Positions 1-7,315 of a stretch of DNA of 19,167 bases are shown in pieces. The position numbers were made by a program, and so were the translations under genes. Below the pieces are notes generated by a model. That model was not told where the DNA came from and did not search any database. It saw only the letters and a program-made list of their open reading frames with translations. The number at the start of each line of letters is the position of its first letter. Within the stretch, counting starts at the first letter, position 1. The DNA is from Candidatus Gastranaerophilales bacterium (GTDB lineage Bacteria > Cyanobacteriota > Vampirovibrionia > Gastranaerophilales > Gastranaerophilaceae): assembly GCA_944323095.1 (NCBI GenBank), contig CALURE010000013.1:1-19167 (forward strand). The letters are read 5' to 3'.

Positions 1-27
1 AATTCTAAAATAAAAATTGGAGAAAAT

Positions 28-417
28 ATGTCACGAAACAGAGATACATTCAACGAAATAAACATAACACCTTTGACAGATATCTTTCTGGTACTGTTAA
101 TCATTATGATGGTAATAGCTCCAATGCTTGATCAGCAGGGGCTTAATCTTACCGTTCCGGAAAATGTTGCAGAAGAACAGGTTCAAAAAGAGTCAAAAAT
201 AATGACAGTAATGGTTGATGCCTCTGACAAATTTTACCTTGACGGAATTGAAGTGCCGTCAGAAAAACTTGAAAGCACGATAAAATCGCAGGCTAAAGAT
301 TACCCTGACGGTTTATTAATCAGAACAGACGCAGACTCCTCTCACGGCGCTATGGTAAAAGTTATGGACAGCGCAAGAAATTCCGGAATTACAAGCATTT
401 CTGTAGACTCAATTTAA
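28..417 (+). CDS. exbD: ExbD/TolR-family biopolymer transport protein
   Basis: This is the small subunit of the ExbB-ExbD (TolQ-TolR) inner-membrane proton channel, which powers TonB- or TolA-type proteins. The 129-residue length is normal. The N-terminus reads INITPLTDIFLVLLIIMMV, the family signature. Asp18 sits at the start of the single membrane segment and corresponds to the essential proton-carrying aspartate. The rest is a periplasmic domain with the usual beta pattern and an ending like 'ISVDSI'. A GGAGA ribosome site lies 4 to 5 bases before the ATG. The partner exbB is probably upstream, outside the window. A TonB-like C-terminal domain is encoded about 10 kb downstream (10973-14044), so it is a possible client. 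ExbD and TolR cannot be told apart without exbB/tolQ context. Confidence 0.93.
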   Translation: MSRNRDTFNEINITPLTDIFLVLLIIMMVIAPMLDQQGLNLTVPENVAEEQVQKESKIMTVMVDASDKFYLDGIEVPSEKLESTIKSQAKDYPDGLLIRTDADSSHGAMVKVMDSARNSGITSISVDSI

Positions 418-593
418 ACGTTCCACGAAGGGTTATTACCGTCTGCAATTTCAAAAAATTTTTGCATCCTCTCAGCCACAGATTTATCCTCTTTTTGCGG
501 GAATACACTGTTAGGCTTTGTCATATCCGTCTGTGCCATTGCATCAAGCTTGTTAATCTTTTCTTTTATTGTTTCAAAATTTATTATCTTCAT
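414..593 (-). CDS. Small hypothetical protein (59 aa), convergent with exbD
   Basis: An open frame of 59 codons starts at ATG 593 and stops at TAA 414-416, overlapping the exbD stop codon tail to tail. The translation starts MKIINFETIKEKINKLDAMA and ends with a hydrophilic, charged stretch (NPSWNV). Its composition looks like ordinary soluble protein and it contains no low-complexity run. The only ribosome-site candidate is a GAGAG stretch about 8 bases upstream, which is weak. It fills most of the otherwise empty 316-base gap between exbD and ftsH. I recognise no family. It may be a real short gene or a chance ORF. Confidence 0.45.
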   Translation of the reverse strand: MKIINFETIKEKINKLDAMAQTDMTKPNSVFPQKEDKSVAERMQKFFEIADGNNPSWNV

Positions 594-666
594 AATTTAG
601 CTCTCTCATATATATAAAAAATTTAGAGAACAACGGATTTCAAAAAACTTATTTTTGTTTACAAAT

Positions 667-696
667 TTAACAATTTTTATACTTTTGAGTTATAAT
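667..696 (+). promoter_or_regulatory. Probable sigma-70 promoter for the ftsH operon
   Basis: TTAACA (667-672, 5 of 6 consensus) is followed after 18 bases by a perfect TATAAT (691-696). The ftsH ATG lies 37 bases downstream, with an AGAGAGG ribosome site at 721-727. The surrounding 594-733 stretch is very AT-rich and shows no other feature. Confidence 0.6.
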
Positions 697-733
697 AAAA
701 AAGTTAAAAACATTTATAAAAGAGAGGTATTTA

Positions 734-2632
734 ATGAATAAAAGTCAATCTGCAGGAATGTATATAGTACTTGCAATAGTAGTGCTGCTGTTTGTATCTT
801 CAGTTTTTATTTCCGGACCGGCTACAAAAGTAACGGAAATATCTTATTCAAACTTCCTTGAAAGACTTGACAAAGGTGAGTTTAAAAAGATAGAAAAAGC
901 AGATGACTTTTTATATGCTATCCCTAAGGTTCAGCCGGAAACACCGGTAACAAAAACAGCTGCACCGACAATGGATAATCCGTTTGGCATACCTCAAACT
1001 AAAGCTCCGGCATTGAAATACAAAGTGTTAACTCCGGCATTTGATCCTGATTTGATGAAAAAACTCGATTCATCAGATGCTGATATACAGGTTACAAGAG
1101 CATCAGATTCATCTAAAACTCTCGGGAATGTGCTGAGTTATCTACTCCTTCCAATATTATTTCTGGTATTTCTTGCAGTTATGGCAAAAAGCATTCAGGC
1201 AGGCGGTTCTCAGGCAATGTCTTTCGGAAAAAGCAAAGCTAAAATGCTTCTTGACAGCAAAGTAAAAACGACATTTAAAGATGTAGCAGGGATTGACGAG
1301 GAGAAAAAAGAATTAGAAGAAATTGTTGACTTTTTGAAAAACGGTGACAAATATATAAAACTCGGAGCACGAATTCCTAAAGGTGTTCTTCTTGTAGGGC
1401 CTCCCGGAACAGGTAAAACTTTGATGGCAAAAGCAGTGGCAGGAGAAGCAGGTGTTCCTTTCTTTTCTATCAGCGGTTCTGATTTCGTTGAAATGTTTGT
1501 AGGTGTTGGTGCAAGCCGCGTCAGAGATTTGTTTGAACAGGCGAAAAAACACCAGCCCTGTATTATATTTATTGATGAAATTGACGCTGTAGGCAGACAA
1601 AGAGGCGCCGGTATGGGCGGCGGCCACGATGAACGTGAACAGACACTGAACCAATTGCTTGTTGAAATGGACGGATTTGACGAAAATACAAATATCATCG
1701 TAATTGCGGCAACAAACAGACCTGACATTTTAGATAACGCTTTACTAAGACCCGGCAGATTTGACAGACAGATTTATATAAATGCACCTGATGTAAGAGG
1801 CAGAGAACAGATTTTGAAAGTTCACGCAAAAAACAAACAGCTTGAACCGGAAGTTGATTTAAAAACGCTTGCAAAACGTACACCGGGATTCACGGGCGCC
1901 GATTTGCAAAATTTGTTAAATGAAGCGGCACTTCTTGCAGCAAGACATAATAAAGATAAAATTTCAATGGAGGATATTGATAATTCTATTGACAGAGTTA
2001 TTGCAGGCATCGAAAAGAAAAGCAAAGTTATGACTGATGAAGATAAAGAATTAACTTCATATCACGAAGTGGGTCATGCTCTTATTGCAAAATTATTGAA
2101 AGATGCTGATGAACTCCATAAAGTTTCAATAATTCCGCGCGGTTATGCACTCGGTGTCACATGGACAAAACCTAAAGATGAAAGAGTACACACAAATAAA
2201 GCAAAACTTTTAGCACAGATAACAGTTTCATTAGGCGGACGTGCCGCTGAAGAAATAGTTTACGGCAAAGACAGAGTAAGTACAGGCGCTTCACAAGATC
2301 TGATTAACGTAACAAACATTGCGAGAAAAATGGTTACAGCATGGGGCATGTCCGATAAACTAGGCAATATGGCTTACGGAAAAAATCAGGAAAATGTATT
2401 TATGGGCAGAGATTTCGGCCACCAGAGAGATTACTCGGAACAGGTAGCATTTGAAATTGATGAAGAAATGAAAAACATCGTTGACACAAAATACGAAGAA
2501 GCCAAAAAACTTTTAAACGAAAACAGAGATATGCTTGAAGCTATTTCAAAAGAACTTCTTGATAAAGAAACTCTTGATGAAAGTGAATTTGAAGAAATAA
2601 TGAACAGGATTGCAAGTGAAAGACAAAGTTAA
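734..2632 (+). CDS. ftsH: ATP-dependent zinc metalloprotease FtsH
   Basis: This membrane-anchored AAA+ protease degrades misfolded membrane proteins and short-lived regulators. The protein has 632 residues, normal for the family. It has a first membrane segment at about 8-26, a periplasmic region containing a Pro/Thr-rich insert around 75-100, and a second membrane segment at about 133-152. The Walker A motif GPPGTGKT is at 222-229 and Walker B IDEID has Asp281/Glu282. The second-region-of-homology arginines lie in 'RPGRFDRQ'. The zinc site is HEVGH at 444-448 (most FtsH have HEAGH), with the third ligand Asp522 in 'GASQDL'. An AGAGAGG ribosome site precedes the ATG by 6 bases. The next gene starts inside its 3' end, so the two are probably translationally coupled. 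Confidence 0.98.
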   Translation: MNKSQSAGMYIVLAIVVLLFVSSVFISGPATKVTEISYSNFLERLDKGEFKKIEKADDFLYAIPKVQPETPVTKTAAPTMDNPFGIPQTKAPALKYKVLTPAFDPDLMKKLDSSDADIQVTRASDSSKTLGNVLSYLLLPILFLVFLAVMAKSIQAGGSQAMSFGKSKAKMLLDSKVKTTFKDVAGIDEEKKELEEIVDFLKNGDKYIKLGARIPKGVLLVGPPGTGKTLMAKAVAGEAGVPFFSISGSDFVEMFVGVGASRVRDLFEQAKKHQPCIIFIDEIDAVGRQRGAGMGGGHDEREQTLNQLLVEMDGFDENTNIIVIAATNRPDILDNALLRPGRFDRQIYINAPDVRGREQILKVHAKNKQLEPEVDLKTLAKRTPGFTGADLQNLLNEAALLAARHNKDKISMEDIDNSIDRVIAGIEKKSKVMTDEDKELTSYHEVGHALIAKLLKDADELHKVSIIPRGYALGVTWTKPKDERVHTNKAKLLAQITVSLGGRAAEEIVYGKDRVSTGASQDLINVTNIARKMVTAWGMSDKLGNMAYGKNQENVFMGRDFGHQRDYSEQVAFEIDEEMKNIVDTKYEEAKKLLNENRDMLEAISKELLDKETLDESEFEEIMNRIASERQS

Positions 2633-3305
2633 GTATATACTACAATTGCCAATTTGCGAACTTGAAAAAAATCTTAATACTGACTGCGATATCTCAGGCA
2701 TAAAATTTTGCGAGGAAGATTGGAAAAATGAATTAGAAACCTTTAAAAATCTTCTCCCTAAAATCAAAAAGCCGCTGATGATAAGAGGATGCGGGAATGA
2801 CTCAATAGATGCCGAACTTTTGCCTGAAGTCATGAAAATTCTTGACAGGGAATGCATAATAGGTATTGTAAACGAAAATAACTACAAAAGCCTTGTACCT
2901 GCTGCGATAAAAGGCGGCCACAAACTCATTATCCGCACCCCTATTGATATTAACCTTGCAAAAGAAATGAATATCCTGACATCAGACATGGGACTCGGGT
3001 TAGATAAAATATTAATAGATGCCGATATCGGCGGGCTTGGCTACGGTTTTGAATACGGTTACAGCATAATGGAAAAAATCAAACTTGAAGGCTCAAGCAA
3101 CGAGAATAAAAAAGCCGATAAATATCTTGATATGCCTTTGATATCTTTCGCGACGGAAGAAACAGCCAAAACTAAAGAAGCAAAAGATGAAAATCTCGCT
3201 TTATATCTTGAAATAGCAGCTGTCGCAGGAGTGCTGGCCGCAGGAGCAAATTATATAGTTTTAACAATACCGCAGGCAGTAAGTGTAATGAAAGGATTAG
3301 TATGA
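2616..3305 (+). CDS. CdhD/AcsD-like corrinoid iron-sulfur protein small-subunit homologue, shortened
   Basis: This resembles the TIM-barrel delta/small subunit of the corrinoid/iron-sulfur protein, which carries methyl groups in the Wood-Ljungdahl pathway. Family-like segments are 'MIRGCGNDSIDAELLPEV', the 'HKLIIRTPIDINLAKEMN' strand and helix, 'LIDADIGGLGYGFEYGYSI', and the closing 'AGVLAAGANYIVLTIPQAV'. At about 230 residues it is clearly shorter than the usual roughly 310-320. The start is uncertain: a TTG at 2610 and a GTG at 2616 are both in frame. I prefer GTG because AGGA at 2606-2609 is better spaced from it. It overlaps the end of ftsH by 17 bases and the next gene by 4 (ATGA). Whether it still acts in methyl transfer is unknown. 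Confidence 0.75.
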   Translation: MKDKVKYILQLPICELEKNLNTDCDISGIKFCEEDWKNELETFKNLLPKIKKPLMIRGCGNDSIDAELLPEVMKILDRECIIGIVNENNYKSLVPAAIKGGHKLIIRTPIDINLAKEMNILTSDMGLGLDKILIDADIGGLGYGFEYGYSIMEKIKLEGSSNENKKADKYLDMPLISFATEETAKTKEAKDENLALYLEIAAVAGVLAAGANYIVLTIPQAVSVMKGLV

Positions 3306-4417
3306 CGGAACTTTCAGGATTGCAGATTTTTAAATACCTTCCGGCAGCAAAAAAAATAGAACATACCAACTGCAAAGAATGCGGTTGTCCAACCTGCATG
3401 GCATTTGCCCTAAAACTTGCAAAACACAATATTGATATTGAAAAATGCAAATATGCTCCTGACGATTTAAAACAAATATGCGAACAAAACTCAAAAGAAC
3501 CGCAAAAAACAGTTGAAATAAACGGCCTTAAAATAGGCGGAGAAAATGTTTTATACAGGCACGAAAAAACTTTTATCAATAAAACCGCCATTGCAGTCGT
3601 AATTGATTTATCCAAACCTGATTGGAAAGAAAAATTTGAACAGGTTAAAAACTTTGAAATTACACGTGTAAATGAACACTTAAAAATTGATTTAATTATT
3701 ACCAAAAACGGAAGCCTGCCGGATTGTATCGCTTATGAAGATTTCAAAAAACTTCCGCTGAAAGAAATTGTCGATGAAAAATTTTCAAAAACAGCAGAAG
3801 AACTGATTGAAACACGCAAAAAAGCAATTCTTGAAAAAGATGAAAATTATTCATCTCCTGTTTACGTTTATTTCGAACACACTGATGATTTAAATCTTCT
3901 TTGCGCAAAAGCATCTTTTTATATTTGTAAATACGCAAATATGCTGGTTTTTGAAGACTTTAATCCTTATTTAATTACAGCTTTAATGACATTGAGACAG
4001 AATATTTTTACTGACCCGCAAAAACCGCTGCAGGTTGAACCAAAAATTTATGAATTCAATAACCCCGATGAAAACTCGCTTATATTTATGACAACAAACT
4101 TTGCCCTTACATTTTTTGCAGTGGCAAGCGAGCTGGAAAGCCTTCCTGTTCCGTCATACCTGATTGTAACACCTGCAGAAGGCATGAGTGTTCTAACTGC
4201 ATGGTCAGCCGAAAAATTCACGGCAAAAACCGCAGCACAGACAATTCAAAAGTTCAATCTTGCATCTAAAGTAAAAAACAGAAAGATTATAATTCCGGGT
4301 CTTTTAGCGCATATGAAAGATGAACTGGAAGAAGAAATAAAAGATTTTGAAATTGTTGTCGGTACAGTAGAGGCATTCGCCATAGGCGATTTTGTAAAAA
4401 ACATGAGCCTAAAATAA
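3302..4417 (+). CDS. CdhE/AcsC-like corrinoid iron-sulfur protein large-subunit homologue, shortened
   Basis: The N-terminus carries a [4Fe-4S] motif, NCKECGCPTC with Cys24, Cys27, Cys32 (and Cys29), completed by Cys49. This is the small iron-sulfur domain of the gamma/large subunit of the corrinoid/iron-sulfur protein. The C-terminal third ('NFALTFFAVASELE', 'VTPAEGMSVLTAWSAEKF', 'RKIIIPGLLAHMKDELEEE', 'VVGTVEAFAIGDF') follows the cobalamin-binding domain of CdhE. The central TIM barrel is degenerate and the whole protein is 371 residues against about 440-460 for acetogen and methanogen proteins. Its ATG overlaps the TGA of the CdhD-like gene (ATGA), as expected for subunits of one complex. 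No CO dehydrogenase, acetyl-CoA synthase or methyltransferase gene is in the window, so the role here is open. Confidence 0.8.
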   Translation: MTELSGLQIFKYLPAAKKIEHTNCKECGCPTCMAFALKLAKHNIDIEKCKYAPDDLKQICEQNSKEPQKTVEINGLKIGGENVLYRHEKTFINKTAIAVVIDLSKPDWKEKFEQVKNFEITRVNEHLKIDLIITKNGSLPDCIAYEDFKKLPLKEIVDEKFSKTAEELIETRKKAILEKDENYSSPVYVYFEHTDDLNLLCAKASFYICKYANMLVFEDFNPYLITALMTLRQNIFTDPQKPLQVEPKIYEFNNPDENSLIFMTTNFALTFFAVASELESLPVPSYLIVTPAEGMSVLTAWSAEKFTAKTAAQTIQKFNLASKVKNRKIIIPGLLAHMKDELEEEIKDFEIVVGTVEAFAIGDFVKNMSLK

Positions 4418-4431
4418 ACGCAACCCTGTGC

Positions 4432-4635
4432 CTAATCAGGGGTAAATTCTAGCAGGTCTGATATTTTGCAGTTGAAATATTTACATAATAAGTCTAAAGT
4501 TTTTGCATCATATCTCACTGTATCATTATTACGTAGACGTGATAATGTATTTTCACTAATTCCTGTTTTTAGGAAAATATCCTTTGCTGTTGTTCTATGG
4601 CGCCATATCAGATCATCTAAATTACAACTAATCAT
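4432..4635 (-). CDS. Small XRE/Cro-type helix-turn-helix regulator
   Basis: A 67-residue protein that is almost entirely one Cro/C1-type DNA-binding domain. The helix-turn-helix lies in 'TAKDIFLKTGISENTLSRLR' (about 16-35), followed by 'KTLDLLCKYFNCKISDLLEF', the last helices of the fold. It ends 14 bases from the convergent CdhE-like gene. It diverges from a 63-codon gene, and the spacer holds a promoter and a palindrome, so it probably represses that gene and itself. No Shine-Dalgarno precedes the ATG; a TATACT box on the same strand lies only 6 bases upstream (4642-4647), suggesting a leaderless transcript. Confidence 0.75.
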   Translation of the reverse strand: MISCNLDDLIWRHRTTAKDIFLKTGISENTLSRLRNNDTVRYDAKTLDLLCKYFNCKISDLLEFTPD

Positions 4636-4664
4636 AACAAAAGTATAAACTTTTTATTTGATAC

Positions 4665-4711
4665 TTGACATAAATTAAATTATTTAGTATTTTTACTACT
4701 AATAGTAGTAA
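4665..4711 (+). promoter_or_regulatory. Promoter plus palindromic operator between XRE gene and 63-codon gene
   Basis: A perfect TTGACA (4665-4670) is followed after 17 bases by TATTTT (4688-4693, 4 of 6). An 8-bp perfect inverted repeat, TTACTACT-aat-AGTAGTAA (4693-4711), sits at the expected transcription start, where a bound repressor would block it. The promoter points to the gene at 4733. The most likely binder is the adjacent XRE regulator; that is inferred from position only. Confidence 0.6.
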
Positions 4712-4732
4712 TTGAATTTAAAGAAGGTTTAT

Positions 4733-4924
4733 ATGATTTGGAATATTATGAATTGGATGCTTGAACTTGAAGAGTGTTTTGTGCTTACCGTTAAAAAAAT
4801 TTTTCTCATTAATATCCTTATGCACCTGGAAAACATTATTCCCGAAAACACACTGTACCTTTATCATCTCAGAAACTGGCAGTATGACCTTGCAGACATA
4901 ATTGAGTTTTATTATGCAGATTAA
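4733..4924 (+). CDS. Small hypothetical protein (63 aa) under XRE control
   Basis: The frame is also open from a TTG at 4712, but ATG 4733 is preferred: it is preceded by AAGAAGG (4721-4727) with 5 bases of spacing, and the TTG lies next to the operator. The product is 63 residues, rich in Ile, Leu, Asn and aromatic residues, with an acidic ending ('LADIIEFYYAD'). It has no clear membrane segment and no motif I recognise. It has its own TTGACA promoter and stands head to head with an XRE regulator, an arrangement seen in prophage remnants, toxin-antitoxin loci and autoregulated accessory genes. It ends 16 bases before the convergent fliR. Confidence 0.55.
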   Translation: MIWNIMNWMLELEECFVLTVKKIFLINILMHLENIIPENTLYLYHLRNWQYDLADIIEFYYAD

Positions 4925-4940
4925 AAAACATAAAAAAACT

Positions 4941-5720
4941 TTAAATGATTTTAGCAAATGACAAAAAGTAATCCGATATAATATTTACAAGCATAGGCAA
5001 TATCCATACAAGAATTGCAGCCCCGAGAACAGGTTTGAAAAGGAAACTAAGCTGGAACACGTTTACCTGAGGCGCAGTTTTTGAAATTACACCTAAGATA
5101 ATATCCTGTCCCAGTGTCGCAAGAAGTATAGGTGATGCTATCTGAAGCCCCATAAATAACACATTTGACGATAATTCAACCATATAATCCATATTTACAA
5201 GCTGCTGCAAAGGAATTATTGTGGCATCAAGCGGAAAGATTTCTATACTGTGTATTAAAGCCGTCAAAAGCCAGTAAATTCCACCGAGCTGAATAAAAAT
5301 AATTAATCCCAGAAGCTGAAAACATTTACCGACAATAGACACCTGCGACGAAGTTGTAGGATCAAGAACCATCGCAGATGAAAGCCCCATCTGCATATTT
5401 ATCATATCACCGCCGGCATCAACAGCAAGCAGAATTAATTGTGCAATATAACCTATCATGGCCCCGACTACCATGTTTAATAGTATTGATAAAACAAAAG
5501 ATTCTTTTATTATAGTCACGTCAGGTTTGACAATCGGGGTTAATATTATTGTAATTAACAGTATAAGACTCAACTTTATCATACCTGGTATTTCTTTTCT
5601 GTTAAAAACAGGGGCAAGCCTGAAAAATCCCAGAAGCCTTGCAAATATAAATATTCCTGCAGCTAAATAGGCATTAAGCATCGGAAACATTTTCATTAAT
5701 TCATCAATAATTTGCTCCAC
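4941..5720 (-). CDS. fliR: Flagellar biosynthetic protein FliR
   Basis: FliR is an integral membrane component of the flagellar type III export gate, assembling with FliP and FliQ in a helical core. The 259-residue length is typical. Several hydrophobic segments are visible, with family-like text such as 'FARLLGFFRLAPVFNRKEIP' near the N-terminus, 'DAGGDMINMQMGLSSAMVLDP' in the middle, and 'PILLATLGQDIILGVISKTAPQ' near the end. The start is GTG at 5720, preceded by a strong GGGAGG ribosome site 7 bases away. The GTG overlaps the TAG of the preceding gene by one base (TAGTG), so translation is probably coupled. It is the last gene of the flagellar block visible here. Confidence 0.95.
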   Translation of the reverse strand: MEQIIDELMKMFPMLNAYLAAGIFIFARLLGFFRLAPVFNRKEIPGMIKLSLILLITIILTPIVKPDVTIIKESFVLSILLNMVVGAMIGYIAQLILLAVDAGGDMINMQMGLSSAMVLDPTTSSQVSIVGKCFQLLGLIIFIQLGGIYWLLTALIHSIEIFPLDATIIPLQQLVNMDYMVELSSNVLFMGLQIASPILLATLGQDIILGVISKTAPQVNVFQLSFLFKPVLGAAILVWILPMLVNIISDYFLSFAKII

Positions 5721-6079
5721 TATTCAGCCTCCCTTATCTCAGGAGGAGTACCAAAAACTTTTTCAGGTTTATCCAGAGAAAAATATGTAAACCCTTCCCT
5801 GTCAGATAAAAAAGTCTTTTCTGGTACAATTTCCGCTTCAATAGTATTTATCCCGTCTTCAGTCGTAATAAATATACGGCATTTACCTTCCTTTTTTGCC
5901 TTTACAAAAATCGAATTTTTATTGTTGTCGATAGTAAAAAACGGCGAAACATCCAATATTTCACGATCATCTGAAGAAACAAGTTCAACAGGTTTGTCAG
6001 ACACTATTATGTAATCCTCAAATCCGTATGCTTTGAGAGGAATTAAAATTATAGAAAGTATCAACACTAAATTTCTCAT
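5720..6079 (-). CDS. Secreted protein with pilus-formation N-terminal-like domain
   Basis: A 119-residue protein with an N-terminal signal peptide (MRNLVLILSIILIPLKAYG, cleavage likely near residue 19). The mature part, 'IIVSDKPVELVSSDDREILD' followed by 'SIFVKAKKEGKCRIFITTEDG', has the pattern of the small beta domain found at the start of secretin/pilus assembly proteins (T2SS-T3SS_pil_N, PF13629-like). This is a pattern match by eye, not a computed hit. It lies between fliQ and fliR, 3 bases after the fliQ stop and overlapping the fliR start, so it is co-transcribed with the export gate. A periplasmic role in flagellar basal-body or rod assembly is plausible but inferred. Confidence 0.7.
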   Translation of the reverse strand: MRNLVLILSIILIPLKAYGFEDYIIVSDKPVELVSSDDREILDVSPFFTIDNNKNSIFVKAKKEGKCRIFITTEDGINTIEAEIVPEKTFLSDREGFTYFSLDKPEKVFGTPPEIREAE

Positions 6080-6082
6080 TAA

Positions 6083-6571
6083 CTATCTTCCCATAATCTG
6101 GTTTGTCTCAACGAAATTAGGCCGCGGCATCGGAGTCTGCGGGCTTGCATAATATTTTGTTTTTTGCTGCTGGTCTATATATGGCACCTTGCCGGGATTT
6201 TTCATAAGCTCATCAATGCCCGGAACATTTTTAAATTTGTCATTCATTTCATGCTCAAAAGGTGTTGTGTATTTGAAATAATCGGCAGGAAGAACATAAG
6301 CATCGTTTTTGGAAACAAGGTTAAATGCCATTGCAAAACCGTCAACAACAAAACCCTTAAGCATATTTATAAACCCGATACCGCCTATTACAATAACAAG
6401 AAATACCCCGAGAATTTTCGGAGCCGCAGCAATTGTTTGCTCTTGAACCTGCGTAACAGCCTGCAAAATACCGACAACAAGACCTATACCGGCTGCCACA
6501 AGAACGCACGGCATCGAAATTGCAAGCATTATCAAAAAGCCTTTTGCCAAGTATTCAACTAAAACTTCCAT
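6083..6571 (-). CDS. fliQ: Flagellar biosynthetic protein FliQ with long C-terminal extension
   Basis: Residues 1-86 are a complete FliQ: two membrane helices (about 10-36 and 52-75) joined by the polar loop 'LQAVTQVQEQTIAAAPKILG', which is diagnostic. FliQ is normally about 89 residues, but this protein has 162. The extra 75 or so residues are hydrophilic and rich in Pro, Lys and Asn ('NPGKVPYIDQQQKTKYYASP'), with no repeat or motif I recognise. TGAGGT precedes the ATG by 6 bases. A 92-base purine-biased gap separates it from fliP. The frame runs without interruption, so the extension is not a sequencing read-through of a visible stop. Confidence 0.93.
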   Translation of the reverse strand: MEVLVEYLAKGFLIMLAISMPCVLVAAGIGLVVGILQAVTQVQEQTIAAAPKILGVFLVIVIGGIGFINMLKGFVVDGFAMAFNLVSKNDAYVLPADYFKYTTPFEHEMNDKFKNVPGIDELMKNPGKVPYIDQQQKTKYYASPQTPMPRPNFVETNQIMGR

Positions 6572-6663
6572 TGTTATACCTCATATTGTAATTCTGTACA
6601 CTCTTAGCGGAAAATCTAATAAAATTTATTGCTTATCTTCCTAACTTCCTACCCTCTAAGCTT

Positions 6664-7305
6664 CTAATTATAGCTTGTAACCAGCCCCTGAACAATGAGC
6701 GCCCAGCCGTCGACCGCAATAAATATCAAAAGCTTAAACGGCAGTGAAATGATTGTCGGAGACAGCATAAACATACCTAATGCCAGCAAAATATTTGCTA
6801 CAACAAGGTCTAACACTATGAACGGAACAAATATAATAAATCCGATTTCAAAAGATGTTTTAAGTTCACTGATTATAAATGCCGGTGCGACCTGCCATAC
6901 CGTTATTTCATCAGGACTTTTCGGCGGTGCGCCTTTTGAAGCTTCTATAAAGAATGCCAGATCGCTTTCTCTTGTCTGCTTCATCATAAATTCTTTTAAA
7001 GGTTTTGAGCCTTCATTTATCGCCTCTACAATATTCTGGTTTTTGTGATACGGAACAGAACCCAGTTCATACATTTTTTGAAAAGTTCCGCCCATAGTAT
7101 AAAAAGTCAAAATCATTGCAAGCCCGATAATGACAATTGACGGCGGAACCTGCTGTGTTCCCATTGCGGTTTTCAGCATCGAAAACACTATAACAAATCT
7201 TAAAAAACTTGTCATACAGCAAAATACCAGCGGTAATAATGAAAATACCGTCATTAATATCAGCATCTGCAAAACAGGATTCATATCTTTTATTATTGTG
7301 TCCAT
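6664..7305 (-). CDS. fliP: Flagellar biosynthetic protein FliP
   Basis: FliP forms the central pore of the flagellar type III export gate. Family signatures include 'MTSFLRFVIVFSMLKTAMGT', 'KPLKEFMMKQTRESDLAFF', 'SELKTSFEIGFIIFVPFIVL' and 'LPFKLLIFIAVDGW'. Four hydrophobic segments are present. At 213 residues it is shorter than enterobacterial FliP (245), because it has no cleavable signal sequence and starts directly before the first membrane helix, as SctR proteins do. AAGGA lies 6 to 7 bases before the ATG and overlaps the region of the fliO stop codon, so fliO and fliP are tightly linked. Confidence 0.97.
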   Translation of the reverse strand: MDTIIKDMNPVLQMLILMTVFSLLPLVFCCMTSFLRFVIVFSMLKTAMGTQQVPPSIVIIGLAMILTFYTMGGTFQKMYELGSVPYHKNQNIVEAINEGSKPLKEFMMKQTRESDLAFFIEASKGAPPKSPDEITVWQVAPAFIISELKTSFEIGFIIFVPFIVLDLVVANILLALGMFMLSPTIISLPFKLLIFIAVDGWALIVQGLVTSYN

Positions 7306-7315
7306 TTTTATTCCT

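Noticed and set aside
1210..1728. Minus-strand open frame of 172 codons within ftsH
   Set aside because: It lies entirely inside the conserved AAA domain of ftsH on the opposite strand and has no recognisable sequence or ribosome site.
4424..4441. Hairpin CCCTG/CAGGG after the CdhE-like gene as a terminator
   Set aside because: Only a 5-bp stem with an 8-base loop and no T-run on either strand; it also overlaps the end of the XRE gene.
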